Shown: positions 45,301-52,723, counted from the first letter of the stretch. The stretch is 64,000 nt of DNA from Yponomeuta sedellus (GCA_934045075.1 OW203729.1:5489816-5553815), one strand, 5' to 3'. Notes: generated by a model from the sequence alone, not told the origin. Made by a program: numbers and translations.

Positions 45301-47686
45301 ACATAAAAAAGGCGATTTCAGTATTAGGGCGAGATAAATAGTCGCTTCTAAGAACGAGTCTTAGCGAAAGCACTTGCTTAAGAATCGATTTGTCTATCAT
45401 AGACAGTACTTTGGCACTCTCTAAGTCGCGAAACCCGGACTAATTCTTAGCATTGGCCTAAGAAAATGCTTAGCTAAGCAAACGTCTATTTTAGTAACGC
45501 ATTGATTCTTAGCTAAGTTAGCCTGAAGTAATGCTTAGGGAAGCATGACTACGGACTTGGGCTAAGCAACGACTATTTATCTCGCCCATAATCTCGGAGT
45601 CAGCCGCCCTTTCATGTACTGCTGCACGTTGTTAAAAATATGTAACCTACGGAACATATTGAGTGTGAAACCACTATCGGCCCGTGCAAAGAGTGCTTGG
45701 CACGCGCAGGAAGATTCATCCTTCTATAGAAAATTTCTGGAAACGCTACACATTAATTTTATTTTAGTTAGTTTAGGTTAACAGAATTACCTTGTATTAG
45801 ATAGATAGATAGAGAACACTTTATTGCACAACCAGAAAAATATTACAACCATGATTCTTAAATCTAAGTAATGTTATACAATTGGCGGTCTTATCGCTAA
45901 GAGCGATCTCTTCCAGACAACCTTTGGATGGAGTGGATTGCATGAAGATTAATAGTCGGTACGTGGTGCATGTACATAAATAGTTAAATCGAAAATTATA
46001 TTGATAACAAACAGCAAAAGAGTGCGAGATTATGATTACTTATAATTACCTACGATATAAGGTACAAATATTTAAATAATAATATACATACTTAAATACC
46101 AGGCTACATTACATACAAGGCTGAAAGGACTTGTGGACTAGTCGAACCGAGTGATTGGAACCAATCACTTGAGTTAAGCAACCACAGGCGCGGTCAGTTG
46201 CAGGATGGGTGACAGTCCCGTGACTACCGCTAGTGGCATGTTTCCGAGCTATTCTGTGCTCCGCAAGGCACTTTAAGCCGTTGGTGCCGGCTGTCATCTA
46301 ATGACTGTCGTTAAGCCATGTCAGAGGTCTTATGGGCGGCTTGATAACTTCTGACAGTAAGGCCCGCCACTGTCTTACAATCCTCCACCAAACCGGACTT
46401 GGCCCCCGCGGTGGAGTATAGCCTAACCTTCCTACGATGCAGGAAGAGACCCGTGCCCCAGCAGTGGGGACATACATGGGTTGATATCGTACATAGGTAC
46501 AAGGCTAAGCTTTCACTAAAACTAGGCCAACTTTTCGCGCTGAAGTAAATACAACTACAATTATCAATGGTTTCCTATCATTTTCCCGTTTCAGTTATCT
46601 CACTTTGTACTAACTTCTGTCTGCATTAAATTTTCAAGCTCAAACAAACCGACAAACTAAATCAACACGACTACGGCCACCGGTCTAGCCGCCGCAAGTT
46701 TACACCTAATTGACTTTAAGGCTGGTAACAGGGTTAAGCAACCTTGCTGCATGCGAGGTGATATAGTTGGAACTTGTTCCTGCGAAGTTGGCTTACAGAC
46801 TGAAAGTGGTTTAGGTCTTTAACTCAGGTACCTTTAGAGTACAAAAAAGAAGTAGTCTCTAATACCTAAGTTTGAAGTATTAGTTTTACCTATCTATGAT
46901 TCCATATTTGGGCAACGTACAGTCAGTTATGTAGCTAGGGTAAGTGGGTACCCTGAAGTCATTTGTATTTTTTTACACCGCCATCCGGCGCGATAGCCCA
47001 TTGGGTGTGGAACGAGTTATCTACTTCTGTCTAACTACATGGGCTAGTTTCTGGACTATCGATCACCAGTTTGAAGTACTTATTAAATAGCAGCATCATA
47101 ACTTCGAAACTATGGGTAACAAACTAAACATAAACTTCCATTCCCAAAATGTAAGGCTGGCAAGTGGTACGCGTCCTTTGTGAGGCATTATATACGATTC
47201 GACAGTAATATCACTGAAGATTACACGTAATTACACTTACCATAAAAGCGCTTCAGAAATAAATCAAGCACGCTTTGTGTAAAGAGAACTTTCATATAAA
47301 ATATTTTATTTCAAGGATCTTGAAACTCTTTTGAGCTTTTTTTGACCATTTTTATTTTCTCTACTACGTTCGAAACAAAAGATTTAATGAAAGACCAAGG
47401 TCACACTTTTTATGGTAATTTGACATTTTTCTGTAAAACGATCTTCTTCTGGTTTATAAACGCCACTTTATTTTTAACTTTCCAATTAATTACTTTGACT
47501 CTTATGACTTTTTTAGCTTTATTTTTTTTTTTGAACAAAAGTTATCTAAATACAATCATGTTGTCTCTTGTTACAGGAGAGAGTCTAGCCGAGCTACACC
47601 AGGGGGGCGCAGCCCTGGCGCTCCACACGCCAGCGTGTCTACTGGCGGTGACTCTAACGGCTTTGAGAGGGATACTAGTCATATAG
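24938..47686 (+). CDS. dpr: Dpr-family two-Ig cell-surface protein, 3' seven exons
   Basis: Neuronal surface recognition molecule of the Dpr type. Exons with canonical sites and matching phases: 24938-25424, 31303-31411, 33891-33976, 36000-36136, 42806-42986, 44354-44505, 47577-47686 (stop TAG). Exon 1 here codes a 161-residue pre-Ig segment with possible N-glycosylation sites (NIS, NLS). Exons 2-4 form Ig1: LLDCKV, then VSWVRRK and LLTTGTQLYTSDNR, then WRLEIRNVRSADAANYDCQ. Exons 5-6 form Ig2: ALRCEV, LLWYRRE, VLRVARVRPDDAGRYACTV, then HVIKGE. The last exon ends in a hydrophobic stretch (CLLAVTLTAL) that could be a GPI signal. VSWxR, LLTxG and YTSD are what I know from Dpr proteins; which paralogue is uncertain. 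The first exon starts at a splice acceptor, so the start codon and signal peptide lie further left and were not found. No lesion seen. Confidence 0.85.
25508..26317. mobile_element. Palindromic TTAA-ended MITE with a second MITE inside
   Basis: TTAAGGCGCTTTGGG at the left and CCCCAGAGCGCCTTAA at the right, with further inverted matches inward (ACCAATGG.../...CCATGGTGG). The centre is replaced by the element at 25644. Other copies of the family are at 32925, 51478, 54517 and 61795. Confidence 0.75.
25644..26122. mobile_element. 479-bp MITE nested in the TTAA-type MITE
   Basis: Terminal inverted repeats of about 35 bases: AAGGCCAAGGAGACGAAATA at the left, its complement with two or three changes at the right, both followed inward by an ATTTTTTAT/TGTAAACAAA motif. 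No coding capacity. Confidence 0.75.
26381..27270 (-). mobile_element. GC-rich retroposed element with poly(A) tail
   Basis: An island of strongly GC-rich sequence in AT-rich surroundings. A T-run at 26380-26396 is a poly(A) tail on the minus strand, preceded by GTACCCGTAATTGGGG. Two diverged tandem units (around 26630-26710 and 26740-26820) share GTTGGAGCGCATAGGGGCC/GTTGAGGCGCGTGGGGGCC-type sequence. Short flanks look like a 5S-derived SINE (GTCTTACAATCC left, CCACCAACCCCGACTTGG right). Long frames occur on both strands, as expected at this GC content. I do not recognise any as protein. Confidence 0.55.
27321..28475. other. No gene recognised
   Basis: AT-rich sequence, intron of the dpr-like gene. 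No repeat family identified by eye. Confidence 0.4.
28480..28680 (+). mobile_element. tRNA-derived SINE, body and 3' part
   Basis: GCATGTATCAATGACTTTG, CTAACTGTGAAGGAAGATAC, CGTGAGGAAACC and CCTCAGCGCTTGAAATTGCC in the order seen at 33635 and 35605. Confidence 0.65.
28713..28956 (+). mobile_element. tRNA-derived SINE with inverted 5' part (copy 4)
   Basis: The inverted segment starts AAACCTATTTAGAGGC and runs through the tRNA-like part to GTATTACGTACAG, then the 3' end continues in normal orientation from AGGTTTTTAAATTGTCC to the A/T-rich tail. Flanked by AAACACTTGAA (28702-28712 and 28957-28967). Confidence 0.85.
28970..29580. other. No gene recognised
   Basis: Includes a 105-codon frame at 29182-29499 with no family resemblance, unusual composition (many Tyr, His and Met) and no gene context. 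I regard it as chance. Confidence 0.4.
29585..29800 (+). mobile_element. 5S-derived SINE fragment containing a tRNA-SINE fragment
   Basis: GATGGCAGTCGTTAAGCC...CTGACAGTAAGACC is interrupted at about 29,665-29,745 by the tRNA-like SINE (GCACGGATAGCC, GCATGGGTGGAA, AATAGGTTTTTG) and resumes at CATCCACCAATCCGGGCTTG. Confidence 0.65.
29801..30280. repeat. Repeat-rich stretch with short tandem duplication
   Basis: TCTAAAGCAGTGCCAGCG occurs twice in a row (about 29,863-29,901). Several short inverted words (CGTTCG, GACCGT) suggest an old fold-back element. Not classified. Confidence 0.35.
30285..30378 (+). repeat. Retroelement 3' end with (GAT)n microsatellite
   Basis: The tail GTGCCCAACGGTGGGACATA shared by RTE-like LINEs and 5S SINEs ends in about ten GAT units (near 30,347-30,378). 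Confidence 0.75.
30520..30810 (+). mobile_element. Two non-LTR element 3' ends in tandem
   Basis: GGAGGAAATCTCTTTCAGAG followed by GTGCAATAAAGT (30,540-30,640), and GGAAGAAATCTCTCACAGAG followed by GTGTGCAGTAAAAGC (30,715-30,800). Same family as 34,185, 42,070, 45,900 and 53,480. Confidence 0.65.
31480..32315 (+). mobile_element. Cluster of RTE-like LINE 3' remnants
   Basis: Four diverged pieces: 31,485-31,540 (CATACGCCGAAAAACCGATG), 31,763-31,960 (AGGCCTATGCCCAGCAGTGG), 31,980-32,090 (TTTGCCCAGCAGTGGGACAC) and 32,140-32,310 (GAACTGGCAATCGCAGCGTA). All come from the C-terminal coding end and tail. Confidence 0.6.
32614..32792 (-). mobile_element. Fold-back tRNA-derived SINE (copy 5)
   Basis: Same subfamily as the copies at 16473 and 17586. 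Arms meet at CTGGCCGGAAGGCCAG. A 15-bp target duplication AAATATATATTGTAT lies at 32599-32613 and 32793-32807. Confidence 0.88.
32925..33275. mobile_element. Palindromic MITE of the TTAA-ended family
   Basis: Outer inverted repeats GGGGTGCTAACTAGAGCCAC/GTGGCGCTAGGTAACACCCC. The centre is a near-perfect hairpin with CGATTTCCGCCAAAAACG on one arm. Confidence 0.75.
33352..33545 (+). mobile_element. tRNA-derived SINE (CGGCCTCGGCGGCC family)
   Basis: Head with CCAGCGGTTTGGCACG and B-box GGGTTCGATCCCCGAC, then GGGTCTTGGATGTTATCTAT and a TTTATTGTATTAAA tail. Confidence 0.7.
33635..33840 (+). mobile_element. tRNA-derived SINE with conserved central domain
   Basis: B box GTGTTCGAATCCCGGC, GCATCAATGACTC, CTAACTGTGAAGGAAAACAT and CCTCGGCGCTTG. 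It ends about 50 bases before exon 3 of the dpr-like gene. Confidence 0.65.
34020..34240 (+). mobile_element. Two Jockey/CR1-like LINE 3' ends
   Basis: GTGTACAATAAAGAATATTC with a TTATTTTATC tail (34,130-34,165), then CAAAGATTGTCTGGAAGAGA and GGTAAGACCGCCAA (34,180-34,232). The motif recurs in inverse at 45,900 and 61,060. Confidence 0.65.
34765..35201 (-). mobile_element. RTE-like LINE remnants, both orientations
   Basis: A + strand piece (GACCACGAACTGGCAAACGC to about 34,905) adjoins a minus-strand C-terminal coding remnant of about 82 codons (LKWQWAGHISREND, GKRSVGHPPNRW, AGRCWMRQADDRGRY). Confidence 0.7.
35605..35945 (+). mobile_element. tRNA-derived SINE with conserved central domain
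   Basis: Head CAGCATAGCGGTAGAACG with B box GGGTTCGAATCC, two central domains (GCGGTGAAGGAAAGCAT and AACGGTAAAGGAAACCTG), then GCGCTCGTAATTGCCAATTC. It abuts exon 4 of the dpr-like gene. Confidence 0.65.
36137..37262. other. Intron sequence without recognised gene
   Basis: Contains GC-rich palindromes (GCGGCCGGCCGGCCGC near 36,940) and a few short inverted words such as GTAGACATG/CATGTCTAG about 600 bases apart. Probably a decayed DNA transposon. Confidence 0.35.
37263..38308. mobile_element. 1.05-kb terminal-inverted-repeat element carrying a SINE dimer
   Basis: CAGTCTGTTAGCTTTTAGAA at the left, TTCTAAAAGCTAACAGGCTG at the right, each beside TA, followed inward by a second inverted match (TACCTCGG/CCGAGGTA). 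The TA flanks fit a Tc1/mariner-like origin. Its interior was hit by the SINE pair at 37574-38065. Confidence 0.6.
37574..38065 (-). mobile_element. tRNA-derived SINE dimer (copies 6 and 7)
   Basis: Two units in one insertion. Each begins at its left with ATTATATTATTTTTAATGCA (complement of the tail), at 37574 and about 37,880. The first unit runs straight through the tRNA-like part into GTGACATCTGGCTGAAG. The second has its tRNA part inverted and ends at AATAGGTTTTTAAA. A single 12-bp duplication, TCTCTTTAAATT, flanks the pair (37562-37573 and 38066-38077). Confidence 0.8.
38309..39656. other. Intron sequence; hairpin at 38547 only
   Basis: Apart from the hairpin I recognise nothing in this stretch. 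Confidence 0.4.
38547..38592. other. 21-bp-arm hairpin
   Basis: AACAACTCTGTCGAGCGTATT and, after a 4-base loop, its complement with one mismatch. Long for chance. It could be a microRNA-like or siRNA-generating hairpin or the core of a lost MITE. Confidence 0.45.
39657..40739 (-). CDS. POLR1E: RNA polymerase I subunit RPA49 / PAF53
   Basis: A49-like subunit of RNA polymerase I; with its partner subunit it supports initiation and elongation on rDNA in the nucleolus. 360 aa, one exon, intact. The N-terminal dimerisation part shows PRIVTFQNGY, KRVVAEIDNILYDG and TFLLARNRITGKVRLIEVG; a basic linker (KFGSKKSKQK) follows, then the C-terminal tandem winged-helix region with YKLYMLTSKEIVKK and a Lys/Arg-rich end. 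It is slightly shorter than the 410-420 aa usual in yeast and human. The AATAAA signal overlaps the stop codon (39653-39658), giving a very short 3' end. The gene lies antisense inside intron 4 of the dpr-like gene. Assignment is from remembered motifs and I consider it firm. Confidence 0.92.
   Translation of the reverse strand: MSKLRIDEVITKGEAYPRIVTFQNGYTTDHLQSIDSYVLENEETGKKRVVAEIDNILYDGEEDNEDFGNTFLLARNRITGKVRLIEVGCAELKPIIRRDNNVSKLLETSTLELSRKFGSKKSKQKMEHTEKLKVNIDTVVEQMKNVTKSVTKDKVDLSAYLVQNSDDFYVPLIDRSASKVEDIYDKLKILTHEQYEKVYAEIESKDFTSEHHSIISTVISQKKLTEEETVLSLYASALYKLYMLTSKEIVKKTFVICSASPTLNEIVLNNFTQLVNNRRTRPAMYRDKTLCHAIVFTLLLNNYKLELETLASSLKITPSLATTKARATSASVVTSRNKKVIQLKLPLPSNKPFRRKSSKF
40740..42050. 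other. Upstream region of POLR1E, no other gene
   Basis: The POLR1E promoter must lie near 40,740-40,900, but no clear core element is seen. AACCGGTCAAGTGCGTGACGG near 40,880 resembles the end of the 525-bp repeat in reverse. A retroelement-like 3' end (TTTTAATAAAGAATTC) lies near 41,700. Confidence 0.35.
42055..42185 (+). mobile_element. Jockey/CR1-like LINE 3' end
   Basis: GGTTGCCAGGAAGAAATTGC, GCAATAAGGCCGCCAACTG and GTCCAATAAAGAATATTC in order, ending in TTATCTTA. Confidence 0.65.
43107..43397 (-). mobile_element. tRNA-derived SINE, long form (copy 8)
   Basis: Tail complement at left (TTTAATGCACTAACCC), short tRNA-side segment, then the 5' unique region (CAAGTGATGCAAATTACTTC, CAGATGTCACTGCC, AATACAGAG) and the tRNA-like part inverted, ending AATAGGTTTTTTATA. 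It shows that the family has about 100 bases of 5' sequence upstream of the tRNA-like part. Confidence 0.75.
43815..44274 (-). mobile_element. RTE-like LINE reverse transcriptase C-terminal remnant
   Basis: The minus strand has TYGAETWALTKGLVHQIKVA and AIERAMLGISLKDRI (44053-44274), then ELKWQWAGHIS and the conserved tail, with a shift of frame between the two parts. Confidence 0.75.
44527..44822 (+). repeat. Tandem duplication of about 150 bp just after exon 6
   Basis: Two diverged units, each from GAGTGT..ATCGCAAACG through CCTTGCAAAGG and AACATTCGTTAGAGCGTG to CTAAAAACACAGCTTA. A third partial trace is at 45,655. Confidence 0.7.
45168..45265 (+). mobile_element. SINE 3' fragment
   Basis: CAAATACCTCAGGGCTTTAA, CCGCGGTGGGCACACGAGG and CTCTCCCTGAGAGAAGG, as at 28,620 and 35,880. 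Confidence 0.55.
45327..45587. mobile_element. 261-bp MITE
   Basis: GGGCGAGATAAATAGTCG at the left and its exact complement at the right. The interior is rich in CTTAGC/GCTAAG words. Confidence 0.75.
45600..45690 (+). pseudogene. Decayed duplicate of the end of dpr exon 6
   Basis: CATGTACTGCTGCACGTTGT followed by TATGTAACC and ATATTGAGTGTGAAACC aligns with the last 30 bases of exon 6, its donor and the start of the intron. The donor GT context is degraded. It is probably part of the local tandem duplication. Confidence 0.5.
45795..45935 (-). mobile_element. Jockey/CR1-like LINE 3' end
   Basis: Reverse complement of TCCAAAGGTTGTCTGGAAGA...GATAAGACCGCCAATTG, with GATA repeats at the outer end. 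Confidence 0.65.
46128..46492 (+). mobile_element. Full-length 5S-derived SINE
   Basis: GTCGAACCGAGTGATTGG, GAGTTAAGCAACCACAGGCG, AGGATGGGTGACAGTCCCG, then body and the CCCAGCAGTGGGGACATACA end. Confidence 0.8.
46493..47576. other. Intron 6 remainder, no gene
   Basis: No repeat family recognised. The T-rich stretch before 47,576 is the polypyrimidine tract of the last exon. Confidence 0.4.
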
Positions 47687-47806
47687 GTTTATTTACCGAT
47701 GAATACATTGTTCGTATTAACATTTTGATTGGTTGTTTCACTTTTAGACCTTGACGACCGACATAAGTTTCCTTAAAATAACGTAAGTAACATTTGAGAG
47801 CCTTAC

Positions 47807-47935
47807 CCCCGGTTTCTGGTATACTAATAAGCCGCTAATCCACTGTTAACAGCTGTCAGTCGGCCAAGGTGCGTACGTAAATTTGACAGGTGTTAACAGT
47901 AGATTAAGAGATTGTTTGTGTACGAGAAACTGGGG
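47807..47935. mobile_element. 129-bp MITE
   Basis: CCCCGGTTTCTGGTATACTA at the left and TGTACGAGAAACTGGGG at the right, with a second inverted match inward (CACTGTTAACA/TGTTAACAGT). Confidence 0.65.
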
Positions 47936-47984
47936 CTTAGAAAGTGTTTTATGCATAAAACGCTTTCATGCTTCCGAACCATAT

Positions 47985-48415
47985 CAACCCTTGTATGTTC
48001 CCACTGCTGGGGCACGGGTCTCTTCCTGCATGGCAGAAGGTTAGGCCATACTGCACCACGGGGCCAAGTTCGTGTTAGTGGAAGATTGTAAGACAGTGGC
48101 GGGCCTTCCTGTCAGATGTTATTAAGCCACCCATAAGGCCTCTGACATGGCTCAACGACTGTCATTACTTGACAGCCATTTTAGAGTGTTCGGAAAAATG
48201 CCACCAGCGGTAGCAACGGGACGGTCACCCGCCCGTCCTGCACCTGACCGTGTTGTTGCTTAACTCAAGTGATGATTCCAATCACTCGGTTCGACTAGGC
48301 CACGAGCGCTTCACTAGGCCACGAGCGCTTCACTAGGCCATGAGCGCTTCATAGGCCACGAGCACATTATTAAGCCAGGAGCACTTCACTAGGCTACGAG
48401 CGCTTACTAGGATTT
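47985..48415 (-). mobile_element. 5S-derived SINE with tandem 5' end repeats
   Basis: Minus-strand copy. At its 5' end the 19-20 base unit ACTAGGCCACGAGCGCTTC is repeated about six times with decay (about 48,292-48,410). Confidence 0.75.
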
Positions 48416-49685
48416 CATATTATGTAGTAAGTTTTTTGACGCATCGACTGTCAGATTCCTGACGATTGCAATAGGAATTAGTTGGGAATTTGACAGCTAG
48501 ATACCTACTCACTAGGATTTCTTTAAGATTTGTTAGGCATCTAGATAGATCAGCGGACTATGCATCACGCCCGAATGAGCGATATTATTAGGTACTTACG
48601 AATATTTCTTAAAAAATCGATAACTCTTGGGCAAACCCTACGTATATCATGATTATGGCCGTTTCTCCAATCAAACTAGAAAATACTGACTTCCTAAGGT
48701 TTTAACTAGAGCCACGAAAAGAAGCTAAAACTTTCGTTTAGAAAAACTGAGCAACACGCTTTTATCGCTAAATGTTCTGATATTATTCAGTGGCTACGCC
48801 ACAACACGAGAGGCGCTTTTTGGTATTTAGCGCATATCTTACCGTGGACCCAGAAGACACAGAAGTATGCCTATATCTATGCGAGAAGGTGCCCAACGCC
48901 CGCTAGGTATCATTTTCATATGCATGAGGGCCCAGTGTAAATGAGCTTATTAGGCGTTATTCGATAGCCTAACCCTTGGCGATTACGCGTCAGGGATCCA
49001 GTTTTACAAAGATACTGTGGCAAGCACATGCCTGTTACCTACTCGCGCAATCAAAGTGTCTGACATTACATACCATAAATTGTGCCGATCTTCCCTATAA
49101 CAATTACTGTCGACTAACCTAGCCTTACGAGTAAGCTATTTTAATTTAAATCATTTTTATTTACCTAAATGCGGATTAAAGTCATTAATTTTTTTTCGTC
49201 TGAAGAGACTGATCAGGTATCGCTCCGATTCGCAGAGCTTTCGGACGGAGCTCGCGTCGTCGGTTTCTCGTCTCTGATGAAGTAAGTTAATCAGGATTTA
49301 GATCAATACTGTGTAGTGCTTACGAAAGTTTTAGTTCAAAAATAATGTTTTTGTAAAATATATCTTTGTTACGGCTTTCTGAAACTGGGCCGACACGTCA
49401 ATTTTCCTGTTCGGGTAGAAGCAAGATTTGAACGGCGTCTTAAGCTCCACTTCAAGCTCTATTATGCAAATAAAGGGTCATGGCACTCGAAATAACAAAT
49501 TTTATTCTATTCTACACTCAGCGATGGCCAGTAGTTACAAAATTGGCATCGCTTGTTAAAAGTTGTCACTGCCAATACAACACATTGAGTTACGTTATTA
49601 CTGCCAACACCACAACATTGAAACCGTTATACTGCCTACACCGCAAAATCGAGTGGCTATTTAATTCTTATTCGTGTTATCTGCC
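48416..49685. other. No gene recognised
   Basis: Unique-looking sequence with no supported gene. Confidence 0.4.
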
Positions 49686-49689
49686 ACTA

Positions 49690-50090
49690 CATGACAGGCA
49701 CCAACTGCTTTACACGCCTTGCGAAGCACGGAAGCGCTCAGAAAAATGCCACTAGCGGTATTTATTTATTTTATTTTTTTATTTTATTTATTTGGAAAAT
49801 GAAGTTCATACAATAAATTACTGCAGGACAATCGTCGTCAGGCTATACTAGTCCACTGCTGGACACAGCCCTCCCCTAAAGAGAGCCACGTTGTGCTATC
49901 ATAGGGGGTAATGCCCATAATCCCCACGCTGGGCTTGCGGGTTGGGGATCGCAGTTTGGTGTAATTGTACTGCAGGGGGTGCTGCTGCCCACCCCCCGGT
50001 TTGTGTCCCTTAGTCGCCTTTTACGACACCCGCGGGAAGAATTGGGTTGGTGCTATTCTCTAGGCCGATACCACATGGCAAACTACAGGA
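49690..50090 (-). mobile_element. SINE and retroelement fragments
   Basis: 49,690-49,765 is a piece of the 5S SINE (CCACTACATGACAGGCACCA; GGAAGCGCTCAGAAAAATGC). 49,830-50,090 holds AGTCCACTGCTGGACACAGC and the CGCCTTTTACGACACCCGCG block, a frequent lepidopteran retroelement end. Confidence 0.55.
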
Positions 50091-50165
50091 CAATAAGAAA
50101 CCTGAACCCATAAATATTTTTCACTAAATAGCTATGATGTAGAGTAACTAGGTGATAAGGATGCC
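50091..50165 (+). repeat. Unclassified repeat, copy 1
   Basis: CCTGAACCCATAAATATTTT through GCTATGATGTAGAGTAAC. An inverted copy is at 57,715-57,822. Confidence 0.6.
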
Positions 50166-50747
50166 AATTGTGCATATAAGTACGAGTACATCAAATGGAA
50201 TACAGGTAGACAATAATATTTATTTTTTAGTAGGTAGTCACGAGACGTTCAGCCCCACGCAGAGAACTGTGGTTTATAGCACGAGTAGTATACTTGTCGA
50301 GCTTAGTGGGCAGCAGTTTTAACTTAATATCCGCCAAGACATCGTTTATTTGCATTAATGGCGATTTTGTAAGTAAGCTCAGATGCCAGTAGAGTAAATT
50401 TGTTTGTACAAGAACGTTGATATATTTATTAATTACCTAATATTTTTATTGGACTTAAACTAAAAGTACAATACGGCGTACTTAATGCCATTAGCATTTT
50501 CTACTAGTCAACAGCGGAAGGTGGCAGAAAGATTTGTAGGCGTGCATAACCAAAGAGGGAAAAGTAGAAATAGAATTTAAAATACACTTGCATACTCGTA
50601 AAGTTATATTGAATAAACCTACATTTCAATACTGTGAATATGTAGGTAAATATAAAAAAGTACCAGGAACCGGCGTGCGTGCATGCAGACTTATGAACGT
50701 TGATGAAGCGAAGGTGATATGTCAGGATCGAGGCAAGTAACACTATA

Positions 50748-50943
50748 TAACATTTACATACATACATTGCTTCTGGCCCCACACTAGGATAGGTACCCTG
50801 TGTCGCGGGAACCAGACACAGCGACATCACAAATATGTAAACATACTATGATGTTTACATATTACCTAGTCCCGGGTTCGAACCCCGGCTGGGGGACCTC
50901 TTACATGGTAGGCAGACGCACTACCGCTGGGCCACAGAGGTCA
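50748..50943 (-). mobile_element. tRNA-derived SINE (GTGGCGTAGCGG family)
   Basis: Minus-strand copy of the element at 24546: CCCGGGTTCGAACCCCGGC T-arm, GCGGTAGTGCGTCTGCC in complement, and tail pieces. It splits an RTE-like LINE end (50,660-50,740 / 50,955-51,000). Confidence 0.75.
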
Positions 50944-51001
50944 TCATAAGTGTCTGACACTGGTCTCTGCCTACCCCTCTGGGATAAAGGCGTGAGGTTA
51001 T

Positions 51002-51158
51002 TTTAAAAACCTATTTAGAGGCTAAAAATTCCACCCATGCCGGGATTCGAACCCGCGACCTCTGGCTATCCGAGCCAGCGCTCTTTCCAACTGAGCCAAT
51101 GGGCGACTATTAAAATTGTCCTTAGCACGGGTTAGTGCATTAAAAATAAAAATAGTAT
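51002..51158 (+). mobile_element. tRNA-derived SINE with inverted 5' part (copy 9)
   Basis: The inverted tRNA part begins TTTAAAAACCTATTTAGAGG and runs to GGGCGACTAT, then the 3' end AAATTGTCCTTAGCACGGG and tail AAAAATAAAAATAGTAT in normal orientation. Flanked by AGGCGTGAGGTTAT (50988-51001 and 51159-51172). Confidence 0.9.
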
Positions 51159-51477
51159 AGGCGTGAGGTTATGTTATGTGTGTTTTATATTTATGAATAC
51201 TATGCAAACAAAATGAAATAATTACATATCCAAAAAAATACTCTACACTTTTAAAGAGCAAGGCATCAAGGCAGTTATATATAAATTATATATACCTAGG
51301 TATATATAATTTACCATAAAGTATAAACAGACGTTCAAACTTGGTCCGGGCCGGACAGCCGAACAGCGAACACGAATTAGTACTAATTGTGTTCGGCATA
51401 TAATTTTCCAGACTTTCCGGATATGGTATGGAGCGTACCGAATCCACTGTCCGACCCGTACCAAAATCGACCGTCTA

Positions 51478-51765
51478 TTAAGGTGGTTTCTTGGAGCTAA
51501 CTAGTGCCACAAATGGAATAAAAATCATAACTTGTATTATAATCCCTTTTTATCTAAAAGTGAACATGAGAAATCTTAACAACTGTGACAACAACCTACA
51601 GTCTAGAACCTAGGATCAACAATCTAGGACTTTAATCGATTTCCGCCAAAAATGGCCGTTTTTAGCGGAAATCGATTAAAATCCTAGGATATTTATACTA
51701 CATTCTAGGCTGTGTGTTCTAAAAATAGTTACCACAGATAAAAAATACCCCTAAGCGTCTTAATA
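51478..51765. mobile_element. Palindromic MITE of the TTAA-ended family
   Basis: Starts TTAAGGTGGTTTCTTGGAGC, central hairpin with CGATTTCCGCCAAAAATGG, ends ACCCCTAAGCGTCTTAA. Confidence 0.7.
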
Positions 51766-52720
51766 ATTATTTCACAATAGTGACATTGCGGACCACTTGG
51801 AAACTTGAAAAGCCTCCAGGGGCCATCAGTGATTAACCACAGATTAAGAACCACTGATTTAGATGCTCAAAAATGCGGAATTATGTACATACATAGCGGA
51901 GTATGTCAATAAAGACATACAGCTGAAAGATTCTTATCATGGCGTGAGGGGCTTAAGGAGTTTAGGACACTTCTAAAGGAAATGTTTCCGGACGAGACCG
52001 TATGGGCTTAATTACCGAGCTTCCCGACGCGGATTGCCGATTTCAAGCGCTAAGGTTTTTGAAAACCTCAGACTCTAAAGTTTCCTCTCGATGATTTCCT
52101 TCACAAAATAAATAATAGTTTTTTTTGTTTACGGTCTCCATCTATTTCAAGAATCCTAAGCATTTTTATGAGCCATGTCTAAAAAACTTAGTCTACCTTG
52201 TTTACAAGATCACAGACACGGTCCTCGGAGAAATCGAATAAATACATTATGTATTTTGCCTCCAAGCTTCGAGTATCGAGAAGGTGAGGCAAGTAAATGT
52301 GAGTCTACTACGAATAATCCTTCGATATTTCTGACAGTAAAAAACAACCGTAGTGCCTGAAATAGTGGAAACTTAAGGAAATTACTAATTGTCTTAAGAG
52401 TTCTTTTTACTTTTACTATAAAGAACTTTACAATTGATAGAATAAAATAGATACATCTATTGAGAGATGAAGAATGCCTTTAAATAAAACTATTTTTTTT
52501 TATTTCATAATTGTTTGCTTTGCATCTCTTAAGAAATGGAAAAATCATGTTACTCCAAAAAAACTGAAAAATTAACACGAGTTGTTACTATTTTACTTTT
52601 TATTTTTGTGTTTTCAGCCCATGCTTCGTTTTGACATACTTGCATATAATCTCTTTGTCATACTTGCGTAAGACAAATCGATTGAGACATATTAGTCAAA
52701 ATCAAAAAGTGGTTAAAGAG
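51766..52720. other. No gene; traces of SINE
   Basis: 51,990-52,110 resembles the SINE with conserved central domain in reverse (TTTCAAGCGCTAAGG, GATGATTTCCTTCAC). Otherwise nothing. Confidence 0.4.
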
Positions 52721-52723
52721 CTA

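Noticed and set aside
48292..48410. CRISPR-like array
   Set aside because: The 20-base units are directly adjacent with no spacers and belong to a SINE 5' end in a eukaryotic genome.
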